Shown: positions 10,984 through 22,690 of the stretch, piece by piece
How positions within the stretch are numbered: position 1 is the stretch's first letter
Layout: each line of letters begins with the position of its first letter
Source: Tetracladium setigerum
Taxonomy: Eukaryota; Ascomycota; Leotiomycetes; Helotiales
Direction: 5' to 3'
Assembly (NCBI GenBank): GCA_031472005.1
Contig: PZJY01000004.1
Location: 186,001-250,000 of the forward strand
DNA length: 64,000 nucleotides
Made by a program: the position numbers and the translations under genes
Notes under the pieces: model-generated
Told to the model about the DNA's origin: nothing
Seen by the model: only the letters and a program-made list of their open reading frames with translations
Database searches by the model: none

Positions 10984-11568
10984 TCAAAGGTACCTATCAT
11001 TTTTCCCAGCACGGAGGGTTTTCCGGCACGCAGAGATGGACATTACCGAGCGTTTTGCAACTTTTAATATAATATTTGTACTTTCCGGCTCGATTGTTCT
11101 CTTCTTAGTTCGTATTTCGGAAAGACACACCTGATCCAACTTATGTTTGAGAAGACGCCTGTATGAGGCAATTTCAAGAGCTAAATCCGTTTCTATATTC
11201 GTTAACTGCACCCTGTTATAGATCTTGAAACTCCAATGGATTGAGTAGCGTATACACTTCGGCGGATATTCATTGTATGTCCTCCCTTCATCCCAATCAC
11301 GAAGCTGACAAAACCCCAGCTTCCCTACTTCCTCCAAGTGTGTGTTATGCTCGCTAAGGAAAGTCATCCTCGAATGGGTCCCATTGTCGACTTCGCGGAA
11401 AGGGGAATGGCTTGTCATCTTCATCAATAGCTCTTCGGGGCTCAATGGATGGTGTAGAAAAAGGTGCAAAAAACGCTGGTAGACGTTACAAGTATAGTGG
11501 TTTCGAGCTCCGTTCTTTGAGGTTTCAGTTCCATTGTTTGTTCTAGCATTCTGCCTTTGAGTGATCAT
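10984..11568 (-). CDS. Fungal protein of unknown function, 3' end uncertain
   Basis: A 194-residue open frame with no signal peptide or membrane span. The middle (CIRYSIHWSFKIYNRV, then DLALEIASYRRLL) resembles a recurrent fungal unknown family in which a CxxYSIxW segment precedes an acidic, helical stretch. I cannot name it. The frame ends GKNDR followed by GTACCT, which could be a splice donor. Any following exon would have to lie in the 190 bp before the Tc1 element or beyond it, so the gene may be cut off by that insertion. Confidence 0.45.
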   Translation of the reverse strand: MITQRQNARTNNGTETSKNGARNHYTCNVYQRFLHLFLHHPLSPEELLMKMTSHSPFREVDNGTHSRMTFLSEHNTHLEEVGKLGFCQLRDWDEGRTYNEYPPKCIRYSIHWSFKIYNRVQLTNIETDLALEIASYRRLLKHKLDQVCLSEIRTKKRTIEPESTNIILKVAKRSVMSISACRKTLRAGKNDRYL

Positions 11569-12318
11569 GTGATTTGATGACCTGTTTCCGGTTCTGTAAA
11601 GCAGCCAGGTCTCGCATCAGGCCAAAATATGATGACCAAAGTAAAGCTAACCATAATAGATCTAGTGCCACTTGGCACTGTGGCTGAATCAAATGAAAGA
11701 GTTCACGAAAAGGAAGCCGATTTTGAGGCTCACTGTATTTTATACTCTAATACTTATAAATATCATGTTATTTCTTAAATTATTAATTAATATAAGCTCA
11801 TTATTCTACTACTTTAAGAAACTTCTCCTTAATCTAAAAATACTAAGTCATTTGGCGAACATATTAAAGCGGCAGTGCGATATCTTAGTCTAATGCATTA
11901 TATTTTTGGTGATAGGAGTTGATGCCTTACCATTTGGTTGACCAAATAATCGTATCCGTTCCTATTCGTCATCCGGGAAACGTGGAAGTTTGTTGACGCT
12001 AGTGCTGATTTAACTCCGGACGAGACTTGATCCCAAATGGATTCTAGTCCTCACAACTAGTCAACCTACTTAGAAAACGTTTACTGTCATCTTCTGGACG
12101 CCTAACCTGAATGGCACGAAGAATATTGAGATGACGATTGAGGAGCGATGGACGACGATTGCGATGACTTTAGAGACATATAATCAAGTACTAAGATTTA
12201 AGCTGCTTCGTTCACTAAGCTGGTAAAAATCGACCTGATGTAGTACTGTATATTATTCTCGTTGATTTATATGCATACATATTGAAGAGTTTTCCGTTAG
12301 ACGGTTCTTGATTCTGCT
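11569..12318. other. AT-rich intergenic stretch
   Basis: Strongly AT-rich near 11,740-11,900. A 73-codon hydrophobic frame there looks like AT-rich noise. No gene supported. Confidence 0.4.
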
Positions 12319-13165
12319 ATGGCAACTAATCCCTTGGAATATTTCGTGCAAGAAATTGGCGAGAAACTTACTCCTGAGGTGTTACCTCTCTTTCGTAGAT
12401 ATGTTGAAGCGCATATCCTTGACGTAGTAAGTTTAATCTAGAGGGTTAGAATATAACTAATCTAGGTGACAGCGTAAGAAAGCGTGGGAGCGTTATAAAT
12501 ACCCTTGCATTGGCCAGTTCCGGTTCCTCAATTTTAAACTCCATCATTTTGACGAGTACAGTCAAATTCTAGAAAGATTAAAAGGAGGAAAAGATACATT
12601 TCTTGACCTTGGTTGTTGTTTTGGTCATGAAGTACGCAAACTAGTCGCGGATGGCACGCCGTCTGGGAATACTTATGCGTCAGATATTATACCAGAATTC
12701 TGGAAATTGGGATATGATTTATTCGGCGACAAGTATGAGTTGCAGACAAACTTTATCGGAGCAGATATTTTTGATCCTAACTCAGATCTAAACACTTTGG
12801 ACGGAAAAATCGACATTATATACGCGGGCCTATTTCTCCATCTCTTCGACCTCCAGGATCAAATTGCTGCATGCAATAAAATTGTGCAGATTCTTAGAGG
12901 AAAGAAAGGTTCAATGCTACTTGGTTTCCAAGTAGGAAATGAAGTTGAGGGCGAAAGGAAACACGAAGCTACTAAAAATGGAAGCATGTATTTGCATAGC
13001 GAACAGAGTTTCAGAGCATTGTGGGATACAGTTGGAACAGCAACCCGTACTCAATGGGAGGTCAAGACGGAGACCTTATCTCATACCGAAGAGGATTCTG
13101 TAGCAATGGGAGCTGATTGGGATACAAAAACGATGTTTTTACGGTTTTCAGTTGTTAGAGTTTAG
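12319..13165 (+). CDS. Class I SAM-dependent methyltransferase (AusD-like)
   Basis: Two exons, 12319-12426 and 12473-13165, joined in phase by a 46 bp intron (GTAAGT to ACAG, branch site ACTAAT), give 266 residues. The N-terminus MATNPLEYFVQEIGEKL leads into a helix with RKKAWERYKYPCIGQFRFL. The SAM-binding motif I follows at residues 80-88 (DLGCCFGHE), with an acidic ASD at the end of strand 2 and the IIYAGLFLHLF motif. This layout is typical of the small methyltransferases of fungal meroterpenoid pathways. The chemistry (methyl ester or C-methylation) cannot be told. No polyketide synthase, terpene cyclase or prenyltransferase lies in the window, so it is an orphan here. Confidence 0.88.
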
Positions 13166-14712
13166 CTTGATTTCGTCGTAAAAGGAATTTCACCGAGACT
13201 TAAATATATTGCATCATCACAGCAATCGTTCCAGTACTGTGAAGGGGTCAGGATTGGAACGCAGAACTTCGTAGAAAACAACCCATAATACAAATAATAC
13301 AACAATAAGCTTTCTTTCACTACTCTCTAATAGAACTATGGCTACTCCTATACGTGACTACGATCACACTTACTAGATTAGGTACATTTTTGAGGGGAAA
13401 AGGAGTGTATTCATTTATGTAAGGTGCCAGGAGGCCTATATAAAGTGGAACACCAAAATATCATATGTCACGTGACACACGGTATTTTGGATCTCCATCG
13501 GATCCTACACTGAAGCTACGAAAACTACGAAAAAAGCAGAAAAAAAGCCAAGAAGTTGCTACCCATCACCGTACTTGAATAATCAAGCGCTCCATCGATT
13601 ATGGAGACAATTCAGCAATTCTTCCGTCCGAACGCTCCAACGAGGCCTTCTTCCAATGTCTTGATGTGGTCACGTACCGGTAGCCTTAGCAAGATCGTTA
13701 CAGTCTAAGTACGGTGACTCTTTAATTCTTTAGCGTATTCCTTAAATTACATATAAGTTAGCTTATTAAGTTATTGTTGGAACAGGTGTCCATGTGACCT
13801 TACGTCACATGACACTCTACATAGATATTAGCGAGGCACACGCCTCCAGCCTGTTCTCCTCCTTAGACTTCACAACACTAACAATACTACTGTATTCGTT
13901 GGACCTGTGCAGTCTCCCCACTTAACAAGTGATCACTTCGAAGAAGACGTACTAATCGTACCAACAGTTATAAACCTTGATGTTGTTCCCGATTGTAATT
14001 TAATGTGGTATCATTCTTTGATAGCGAAGTGTTGAACGTTAAATTCAACAGCAAAAGTAGTGCAGGGTAGATATGGATTCAAAGATCTTCAAGTTCAAAG
14101 GGTCGTGATACTGTACCAACTTTGCTCCTCATTGTGCAAGAAAGTGATTTCACCTACATATTTGATGCCAAGCATTGGACGCTCTGTCCAGTATGCACAC
14201 GGATTTGGAAGAATGTTCGGTAGTCGGAACAAGATCCTCTCTTGCACAGTTGTCCATCTGGAGGTGGCTGACACATAAGGACATGAGTACAATCCAAGAG
14301 AGTAAGCCAATCCCTACATGATCTAGGGATGACCACCCAACCTAAACTTGGCAGGCTCAGCAGCGGTTGAAAGACAGAAGGATCCGAATCTAAAAGTCAG
14401 CTTCCATGGATTCGAATCTAGTAATTTCTGAAGTTTAGCCTAAGATCTTGATTGTTGACCCTGTAAAGCCGGACTTGATCGATGACATCTAAACCAGAAT
14501 GATGACCTGAGAGTCTTGGCAACTGGATTTGGCTCCAATTTCCCCGATAACGTAGAAAGAACAGAGCACTATCTGATCCGCGCTAGTGTATTCCTGAGTG
14601 TCTTTATATACTGACAGTAGAAAGGTTGAAAGCCGACTGCTATTAAGGTCCCAAAGAGTCTGTCACTAACTTTTAGGAACGAACCCCGATATATCGACTC
14701 ACGCCAAGCTTT
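13166..14712. other. Intergenic, two CACGTG-type palindromes
   Basis: No supported gene. TGTCACGTGACA (about 13,467-13,478) is a perfect palindrome, and a related imperfect palindrome around CATGTGAC...GTCACATG lies near 13,790. A stretch from about 13,776 looks LTR-like in its first bases (TGTTGG) but no partner was found. The right end should hold the permease promoter. Confidence 0.35.
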
Positions 14713-16120
14713 ATGATGCTATCATTCGACGTCATTTCAAGGGCGTTCGTGGTGCCTCATGAAAAGATGGATGCGTATTCCCTTGAAGGTTCCAATAGAT
14801 GGGGAAATCGAGATATTTACCCCGTCATCCCTAAAGAGAGAACCTACACATGGGCCTCTTACCTATACTACTACTTCACAGCAGGATTCTCGGCTACGTC
14901 TTGGACCTTGGGGAGTAGTTTACTCGCATATGGCTTGACAGCTGGTCAAGCCTGTGGAGCTATTGCTATGGGGTCTGTAATCGCTAGTATAAATGCCCTT
15001 CTCTGCGGTCAAGCTGGAAGTGATCACCACGTCAGGTTGGTTTTGTCCACATCCTTATTATTTTATTCAAATGCTAAATTATCAGTTATGCCATGCTTGG
15101 TCGAGCCTCTCTTGGACTGTACGGATCGTATTTCAGCGTTTTAATCTGTGTATTTGAATCTTTGATATTTGTGGGATTTTATCTCCCAAAAAACTTATCC
15201 AACTGCTAATCAACTATAGTTTGGCCTACAAAGCTACTTTGGGGGACAAGCCATTGTGATAATCTTGAATTCTATCTTTCCCCAATTTTTACAATTAAGA
15301 AACTCTTTACCAGAAAGGTCAGCAGGAGAGCTTGTTCCTTTCTGATCTGATCTCGAGCTAATTTTAATAAAGTGCTGGGATAACAACACAAGCTTTGATT
15401 GGCTTCATGATCTACATCATTGTTTACTTTCCAATGATATTTATCAAGCCATACAAGCTGGAAAAGTTCCTAGCTCCTTCTATAGTCGTGACCTTCTGCT
15501 CCTTCATCGGAGTTCTTGGATGGGCGATGCACAGAAATGGGGGTCCTGGGAACTTGGTCACCCCAAATATCAAAATATCCTCCAATGAGAACGGATGGCG
15601 ATTCGTTCAAGGTATTTGCTCAGTGGCCGGTACATACACTGGTGCAACAGTTCGCACATCTGACTGGACACGATTTGAAAAGTCGAAACTTTCTGCTGTA
15701 CCAAGTATGCTGATTGCGTACCCAGTATCTATCACCGTCACTGCTCTGGCTGGGGTGCTAGTGACCAGCGCAGCGGCTGAGATGTATGACCAGGTCATAT
15801 GGAATCCCTTTATCCTCATACAGCACGTCCAGAAAGAGCAATATACTGCCGCTTGCCGAGCCGGAAGCTTTTTTGCTGGTATCGGCTTCTTGTCCAGTCA
15901 AATTCTCGTGAGATAATGTGCTACCCTATTCGTCCATATTCACTAATAAAATAGATAAACTTGACACAGAACACCATTGCCTCTGGAATGGAGCTCGCAG
16001 GCTTGTTTCCAAAGTATATCAACCTAATCCGTGGTGCATGCGGTTTGACCATCGTTGGTGTTCTCATTCAGCCTTGGAGGTTTCTGACTCAAGCCACAAC
16101 TTTGATAACCGTTTTGTCTA
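14713..16120 (+). pseudogene. NCS1 family permease, 5' part (exons 1-5), interrupted
   Basis: First five exons of a nucleobase:cation symporter-1 permease (uracil/allantoin/thiamine type): 14713-15035, 15086-15170, 15220-15317, 15373-15907 and 15955-16120. All four introns are 47-55 bp GT-AG and all phases agree. Landmarks are NRWGNRDIYPV before the first span, GRASLGLYGSYF, FGLQSYFGGQA and QPWRFLTQATTLITVLS, with the expected hydrophobic segments. The coding sequence is cut in the last of these by a TA insertion of the 7.4 kb element. The remainder resumes at 23,485. Without the element the protein would be about 519 residues, the normal family length. The start could also be the later ATG at 14767. 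Confidence 0.9.
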
Positions 16121-16164
16121 ACGTCTGTCCCTACGTGCCGAAACGCACCCCGTAACGAAACAAA
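16121..16164 (+). repeat. Left TIR of the 7.4 kb element
   Basis: Begins ACGTCTGTCCCTACGTGCCG and ends near GTAACGAAACAAA. 42 of 44 positions match the inverse of 23,441-23,484. Confidence 0.95.
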
Positions 16165-17086
16165 ATGTAGGTACTTCAAGTTCAAGCGACTTAAAATCTG
16201 TGAACTCGTTAAAATTTCTACTCATTTCGAATTCAGTGAATTATATGCTTCCCCTAAGCACTCCTAACCCACTAGTTCCAAAAATTATTATCGTGTTATC
16301 GCCGCCCCGTACTATACACGGAGAGCCTTCTTGTACCCTATAATCAGACCACCCGACTTTTCACACCATCATTGAAAAAAGTTCACTATTCAAACATTTA
16401 AAACAATTAAATATGGACGTCCAGGTCCTCTAATAACACAGAAATGCTATTGCCACTTTGTGGCAGCCAAGGCGTGCCCGGTCATACGACGTCGCCACAT
16501 GGGTTGATACCTCCTCTGATTAAGCGAGCAAGGATCCCACTTAGCTGCGTCGTGGTTACCGTAATCTCGGTAAAATCAAGTATATTAATAATGTAAAATC
16601 TGTGGCTGCCAGTTTGTGAATGCGAAGTCGTGTGGCTGGGTTAGGGCGGACCTTGCCGGAAAATCCCGTTTCCCGACATTTCCCGACTGGCAAAATGTGG
16701 CAGCCAGCCACTTCCGGCTTCTTGCTGCCTGCTAGCGTTGCATTGCTAGCTTTTCATTTCCAACTTTCACTTCTGGTTTCTCCCTCAGACTGTTTGTGCT
16801 CTGCTTGAAATGACGAGCGGCTTCGATTCCTGCCAAAGACATTCAAGGAAGAGATTGAGATAAAGCTGAAAAAGTGTAGCATGGCACGCAACGTGTCACA
16901 CTGCAATTGGTTTCCGGCTAAGTAGTTATGTGGTTTTGTCTGCTATCAGCACCTTGCATCGGTACCTAACCAGACCGCCAAGTTATGAGACTTTAAACAG
17001 TGGCTCTTTCTTCTGCAGATGGCCGAACAGTTCTCCCTCAACCGTGGTACAGCTTCAAGCCTTTTTGCAGAAACTCCTGCTACAGT
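16165..17086. other. Non-coding left arm of the 7.4 kb element
   Basis: No gene. The word TGTGGCAGCCA or its inverse recurs at about 16,458, 16,601 and 16,694, so the arm contains small repeated motifs. A short frame MAEQFSLNRGTASSLFAETP at 17,018 just upstream of the DUF7587 start may be an alternative N-terminus in another frame. Confidence 0.5.
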
Positions 17087-17980
17087 ATGACCGAAGAACA
17101 GGTCCTCGACGGTAATGCGGCTTTAAGCCTTCTATGTCAGCCAGGAAATCCATTTACGGAAAATTTGCAACATTCGTGGAGCGTTGACGGTTTGCCACCA
17201 TTTGATGCACCGTTTCTTAGAATATGGGACAGCAAGTCAGGGAGTCAGCCAGACAACGAGGGCCGCATGAGATCGAGAGCACCACGTCAACGCCTCGATA
17301 CTCGTGAATCACGCAAAAACTCCTTGGCTATACACATCAATCACAAGAGATGGGAACCAACACCCTACATATCGTTCACAACATCTCCAGCAGCTATTCA
17401 AGAGATGGCGCCTTGGAGAGCAGGTCGAAGGGGTCCCCAGACCCTCACCGTCGTTGATCCTAACACTCGAATCGCAGACAGGTTGCCTATCCTTGACGTA
17501 CGTGCCGAGATGGATCACTATGGGGTGAATGATCCATATGGAAAATCGAATCAATACTACATAAATCACTATGTTTGTCTATGGGAGGTCCCAGAACAAG
17601 AGATTATTGGTCACTGGAAATGGAATGATCTTGCTGCAAATGAAGATTGGTATAACAACATTATTCTGCCCGCTTTTAGAGAAAATGCGACATCTAGACC
17701 TCTGGAAGAAGAGACTTCTGGCTTGCTAGCTGCTATGAACCAGCTCTCTTGTGCGTTTCTCTTGAGAATAGTACATAGGAAACAGCTGATTGAAACAGTT
17801 TATGACCATTCCGACCCCTCTGACCCAACACACTTCTTTTACGGCGACTCGGATTCATCGAGCGAAGGAATCACCTGTTACTTCGATGAGGAACTGGAAT
17901 ACGACACCGATGATGAAGCGGAGGAGGCTAATGCAGCTGATGATATGATGAAAATCATTGAGGGCGATTGGCGATATTGA
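17087..17980 (+). CDS. DUF7587-domain protein (transposon cargo)
   Basis: A 297-residue protein. The core runs from about residue 42 (APFLRIWDSKSG) through the helical HINHKRW, the hallmark TPYISFTTSP at 92-101, TVVDPNTRI and YYINHYVCLWEVPEQEI to WKWNDL at 178-182. This order (R-x-W/Y-D, then TP-x-IS-x-TS, then a WEVPE-x-EI strand) is the DUF7587 pattern common in Pezizomycotina. It is reminiscent of the R...STS...E arrangement of ADP-ribosyltransferase folds, but that is inference and no activity is known. The C-terminus is acidic (EELEYDTDDEAEEA). The ATG at 17,087 is the first in-frame ATG. A related broken gene is at 29,195-30,176. Confidence 0.75.
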   Translation: MTEEQVLDGNAALSLLCQPGNPFTENLQHSWSVDGLPPFDAPFLRIWDSKSGSQPDNEGRMRSRAPRQRLDTRESRKNSLAIHINHKRWEPTPYISFTTSPAAIQEMAPWRAGRRGPQTLTVVDPNTRIADRLPILDVRAEMDHYGVNDPYGKSNQYYINHYVCLWEVPEQEIIGHWKWNDLAANEDWYNNIILPAFRENATSRPLEEETSGLLAAMNQLSCAFLLRIVHRKQLIETVYDHSDPSDPTHFFYGDSDSSSEGITCYFDEELEYDTDDEAEEANAADDMMKIIEGDWRY

Positions 17981-18334
17981 AAAATAATTGAACCTAGCAT
18001 TCAAGGGGAATCCGTTCTCTGCAAGATTGCTCGACGAAATCAATGATGACCTCAAAGATGACAGTGTCCGTAATGACTGCTAGAGTGTCCAAAGGAGCAG
18101 GGTGTCAGCATGCCAGCCTGCGATGACATAGCCAAGAAGATGGCACGTCAAAGCGCGGTATATGTGCAAACGATTGCGGGGCAAGCACGATGGAGGAACG
18201 TCAAAGGCTAGTTACAACCCTCTCGTGTCAAAAACCGACGATGATTACATTAAACCTAAGTTTCTATACAGCAACAGGTCGCCTTAGACTGATCGATCCT
18301 CTATCACATGTTCAAATAGCAATCTTGGCTTCTA

Positions 18335-20187
18335 CTACCACATCTTCGCCACTGGGGCGCTCCATGGTTCTGACACAATCTCATCTTCCGTAATCTGTGT
18401 TCTGCTGGCCTGCCTTATCAAGGTATTTGCAGACTTTGGGGCAATACTTATCCGTGCCTTCTTGTTCGCTGGCGTGGGCGCGTCAAGCGCAGCACTCTTA
18501 CGCTTTCGACCACGTCTCGCGGACCCTGCAGTGTCTTCTTCTGGAGTGTCTTCCACTGCAGTGTCTTCCTCTGCCTCGAGCGTACTACTCTTCCGCTTCC
18601 GACCGCGTTTCCCCTTGCCTTTAGCTGCTCGAGTAGCTTCTTTTACGACCCGCTTCGCTCGTGCTTCCTCGAGGTCCTCATAGCTCATGACCTTCGCCCT
18701 TCCCAGCACCAATGACTTGGTCGATCGTCGAACCTTGGCTTCGTTATTGATTGTGGTCAGGAGCTGAATTCGGTCCTCTTGGAGGACGGCCTGAGCAGAG
18801 GATTTCTGGAACGCTTTGGTACATTTCTGTAAGTGCCTTGCTAGGTTCTGTTTGCTCGTTTCATCAAGCGCATGAGCATCCCGTTGGATTATCAGGTTCT
18901 GCAGTGACATAAAAGCCTCTGCTGACACAGGCGTCACAGGCGTTTGCGGTTCTACGTCTTGCTGATAATGCATTTCTACGTCTTGCCGACAAGATCCTAC
19001 GTTCACCTCATCGACTCTTGGAATGGCTGGTTCAGCTGGGGGGCGGGCATACTTCTGAGCACCCTATCTGGATTGAACGGGAACAGACCACTTGCAGCGA
19101 AGCCGGCCTTGATATTCTTGGGCGTGAACGCTAGTTTCCTTGCGGGGCTATATAGGGCAGTGAAGTGCTCCTTGCCGATCGTATTTACACCTCCTTGCTC
19201 GAGTCGATCAACCTGGTCACGATAGGCTGCCTTGAGTGGGGCAAACGGTGCTACATCACAAGGCTGGAGCTTGTGGGAGGTATGAGAAGGGAGACGACAT
19301 AGAAGAATATTGTTCTCAAAACAGAACTCTAAGATTTCGAGGGTTTCGTGCGTTCCAAAGCCATCGCAGATCAAGACGCGTGGTCTGTTATTAGCTCGTT
19401 CTTTGGTTTCGGGATCAAATATACGCTTAAGCCACTCTAAGCTGATCTTAGAGTCGGTATATCCAGAGTCGGAGCATGCATACTGCCATCCAGGAGTAGG
19501 AAACGTGGTCCAGTTGCTTCGATGGGTACTTGCTGGCCAGATTATCATAGGGTTCAGATACCTACCATCGCCGCTAATACATTCGATTGCGGTCACGGAT
19601 GTGCGCTTGACTCTCGCACCTCTATAGTCTCGCTTGTCATACTTACTTATAAGGACTTTTACAGAGCTTGGCATGGATAGCATTACTCCAGTCTCGTCCA
19701 TATTATACACGTTCTCGACAAGGACAGCCGGATCTTGTAATACTTCTTTAATCACCTCAAACCAATGTACGATCTTCCCATATATGTTTTTCTCGTGACG
19801 GTTCCAATCTAAGGCCTTGACTCTCCGTGCTAGTAGTATTGGATGGCGTTTTTCTAGAGCCTTTGCCCAGTTCCGACCAGGAGCCTTGGGAGGTCTTTCA
19901 GTAGTTGGTCGATGGCGGGTGACACTATAGGCTAGTGAAGGGATGAACTTCATTCGTATTGGATAACCAAGGTCAGCCATTTGAAGAAGATACTTAACAA
20001 TAACCTCTTCTTCGTATGGTTTAAGGTACTGTTGCCCTTGGGCCTTCTTTTTCCTCGAGGGTCGTCCGCGAGCACGATGATAGAGTGTAGAGTAGGAAAT
20101 ATTGCCATGATGATCTGCAATAGCACGGTAGGATTTAGGCACGCTAGGCGGCACGCCTTGCGCCAGTACCTGACTGGCTCTGTCCAT
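18335..20187 (-). pseudogene. pogo/Fot1-type transposase, one frameshift
   Basis: DDE transposase of the pogo group. The first frame (20187-19003) has the helix-turn-helix/CENP-B-like N-terminus (YSTLYHRARGRPSRKKK), then the DDE_1 core with Asp164 (YNMDETG), Asp275 (LICDGFGTHE) and Asp311 (QPCDVAPFAPLK), a DD35D spacing. It ends NIKAGFAASGLFPFNP followed by a premature stop. The missing tail continues in the next frame (19006-18335), a basic, AT-hook-like region with two RRGRKRKS-type blocks. The break lies in a run of six C (about 19,041-19,046), and one more C would keep the frame. This is a recent slip or a sequencing indel. It lies inside the 7.4 kb element. Confidence 0.92.
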
Positions 20188-20682
20188 ATTATCCTACCGT
20201 GGTGATGATATCGTGAACGAGACGACCGACTGGCAGCGGTTTGGGAACGGCGTACTAGAGGGCACGTGCCCATGGAAGGTTCGAGAACATTCTATTTATA
20301 GCCGATATCCTTGCGGAGCGAGCGTTCCGCGTACTCAAATCGCGGCGCCGAACTCTGGTGAAATAATTAGTCAGCAGCATTCGACAGCACGGGCAATCAT
20401 GTCAGAACTATGTCAACAACACTCCCAACACCAACTGAAAGGATCGAACAGATGATTTACGTATTAGCAAGTGCCCACCTCATTGCATTCACGCGAAATA
20501 CGGTTATGTTTCGAAGTCTAGCTAACTCATTATCTTTGGTAAGGTCTCCGAAGTGCGAACGCCGCGACACCCCATAACGAAGCACAATCCAACTCGAGTA
20601 ATTCTCCTTCCGGCACAGCTACAACTCTGAAGCGCGGAAATTGTGACGCTCCCAATAGCTGACGAGGAATGCTTCTTTCACC

Positions 20683-22298
20683 ATGCCAGCTACTCTCGAG
20701 CTCGATAACGGGCAGCACATTACATACGAGTCGGCCATCAAGAAAGATGAAAATATAATCAACGAAGCGACATACCCTCCCGCAAGGAAACAGCTCTTTC
20801 AGAAGCTATGGGATCAGCGTGCAAACATCCAAGACATGATTCGGCATCACCTGAGACTGCGCGATGAAGATGCTTGTATTGTCGAGGACCAATGGATTCG
20901 TGGGAGCTTCAATGTGTGTATACCTGTGGAAGTAAGGTCAGCCGGCTCCAATCAGAAACTTATCTTTCGCTGTCCTATGCCACACAAGCTTGCCGAAGCC
21001 ACATACCCTGGCACCATTGACGAAAAGCTCAGTTCCGAGGTAGGAGCCTACGTGTGGATGCAGGAGTATTGCCCTGACATACCTATTCCACAATTATACG
21101 GCTTTGGCTTCTCTGACAATCGACACGTAAGTTTTTTATATTACTTGCAAAGTCCTTGCTGACACTGTGGCTTCTTGTATAGTTTACACACGAGAAACGA
21201 ATGCCTTTCTATATCCGCTTCTGGCGCAGGCTCCAGCGATCACTCCGCAAGTATCTTCGATATCCGACTCTCTCTCAATATGCTTCCAATCCAACTGGCG
21301 AGCGCCTGCCTACTGCATATATGCTGTTTGAGTATATCGGCCCCGAGACAGGCGAAGTGCTATCAGACACATGGAATCAGCTGCGAGAAGACCCAGTCCG
21401 GAGGCAGAATCTCTTCCGAGGCATGGCGCGCTTGATGCTGTCTTTGGCTCGTGTTCCTCAGCCCCGAATAGGCTCATTCGAATTTCATAACAACGGCACT
21501 ATCACACTAACAAACCGACCACTGTCTTGCTCCACTATTATATTGGAAAATGATGGTGCGCCGAGAAAGATATCGAGAAACGAGACATATACTTCTACGG
21601 AGCCATTTGTTGCAGATATGCTTACATTCCACGACGACTTCTTTCTCAACAATCCACGCGCTGTTTCAAGTATGGGGGACTGTCTTGGACAAATGGCTTC
21701 GAAAACATTGCTCAGAGCAATTTCGCATCACTATATTCGACGCGAAACCCGTAATGGACCGTTCCGTCTTCAGCTTACCGATTTCCACGCGAGTAACATT
21801 TTCGTTGATAAAGATGGGAACATTACATGTCTCATCGACCATGAGTGGGTTTGTGCGCTACCTGCCGAAATGCTTTCCGTTCCGTATTGGCTTACGGGAT
21901 GCGCCATCGATGGAATAACAGACGAGAAGCTTCGTGAGTTTGAAATAGTCCATCGGGAGTTTCTAAATATATTTGAGGAGGAGGAAGTCAAGATCACGCT
22001 AACGAAGCCGCCTGCAATAACACCAATTCTGCACGACGGCTGGAACTCTGGAGCAGTATGGTTCTGGCATTGTATCACGTCCGTAAATGCCGCGTGGTCT
22101 CTGGTTGAAGATCATATCGGTCCTAGATTTGTTCCTATCTCTACAGATACAGAAAGAATATTTTCACGGTATTGGTGTCAGGGATCTTCTCAAGTTGCCA
22201 GGAGAAAGGTTGCTGAGCGGGAAGAATATGCGAAACAGTTACGAGCTCTCTTTGACGAAAAGGCTGGCCTCTCTACAGAAGAAGAGACACATGGGTAA
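20683..22298 (+). CDS. Aminoglycoside phosphotransferase-like kinase (transposon cargo)
   Basis: Two exons, 20683-21126 and 21183-22298, joined in phase 0 by a 56 bp GTAAGT...TAG intron, give 519 residues of the APH/choline-kinase-like superfamily. The N-lobe has GSFNVCIPVEV and a KLSSEVGAYVWMQE helix. The catalytic loop reads QLTDFHASNIFVD, with Asp in the catalytic position and Asn for metal binding but Phe-His where canonical enzymes have His-x-Asp. CLIDHEW follows as the DFG-equivalent. Fungal genomes hold many such proteins without known substrates. The stop overlaps a GGGTAAGT, which could instead be a splice donor, so the C-terminus has slight doubt. Confidence 0.85.
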
Positions 22299-22369
22299 GT
22301 TTATACTTTGATAGAAGACACACAAGCATCAATCTATATTGTTGGCCATTCAATCCCATGTTTTCTAAC

Positions 22370-22690
22370 TTACTTATCTTTCTCTCTTTCCCTGTCTTGT
22401 TGCTCTTTCAATTCCTGCTTCTTCTCGGCCCTTTCTTTCTCTCTCTCTCTGTCCTGTCGCTCTTTCCATTCCTGCTCCTTCTCTGCCCTTTCTTTCTCCT
22501 CTCTCGCCTTTCGTTTTGCTTCCCGCTCATTTTTGGCACTCTTGCCAGATGAGATCGTGGCCGCCAGGTCCTTTGCCTTGCCACTCACGGCAACCGTTGC
22601 CTGCGAAACGGTTAGAGCCACTATCATGTATGATTCAGTCAATTGATACTTGCTTCGAATTGTTCTGCCTCCCCCGTACTGGCGCTCCAA
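22370..22690 (-). CDS. Lys/Glu-rich coiled-coil ORF (tentative)
   Basis: A 106-codon frame whose first half (SKYQLTESYMIVALTVSQA) is moderately hydrophobic and whose second half is charged coiled-coil made of two copies of a block like ERAEKEQEWKERQDREREK. It lies tail-to-tail with the APH-like gene inside the 7.4 kb element. An upstream exon may exist at 22,843-23,115 on the same strand. No family recognised. Confidence 0.4.
   Translation of the reverse strand: MERQYGGGRTIRSKYQLTESYMIVALTVSQATVAVSGKAKDLAATISSGKSAKNEREAKRKAREEKERAEKEQEWKERQDREREKERAEKKQELKEQQDREREKDK
22385..22505 (-). repeat. Tandem duplication of about 57 bp
   Basis: Two head-to-tail CT-rich units (GA-rich on the coding strand) that encode the repeated ERAEK-QE-KE-QDREREK block. 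Confidence 0.7.

Noticed and set aside
13776..13990. Solo LTR starting TGTTGG
   Set aside because: No matching end, target duplication or second copy was found.
14390..14420. tRNA-like T-loop (GGATTCGAATCTA)
   Set aside because: No acceptor stem, D-loop or anticodon arm can be folded around it. No tRNA or rRNA was found anywhere in the window.
18335..20460. Separate TIRs for the pogo transposase
   Set aside because: I compared both flanks by eye and found no inverted pair. A computed self-alignment would be decisive.
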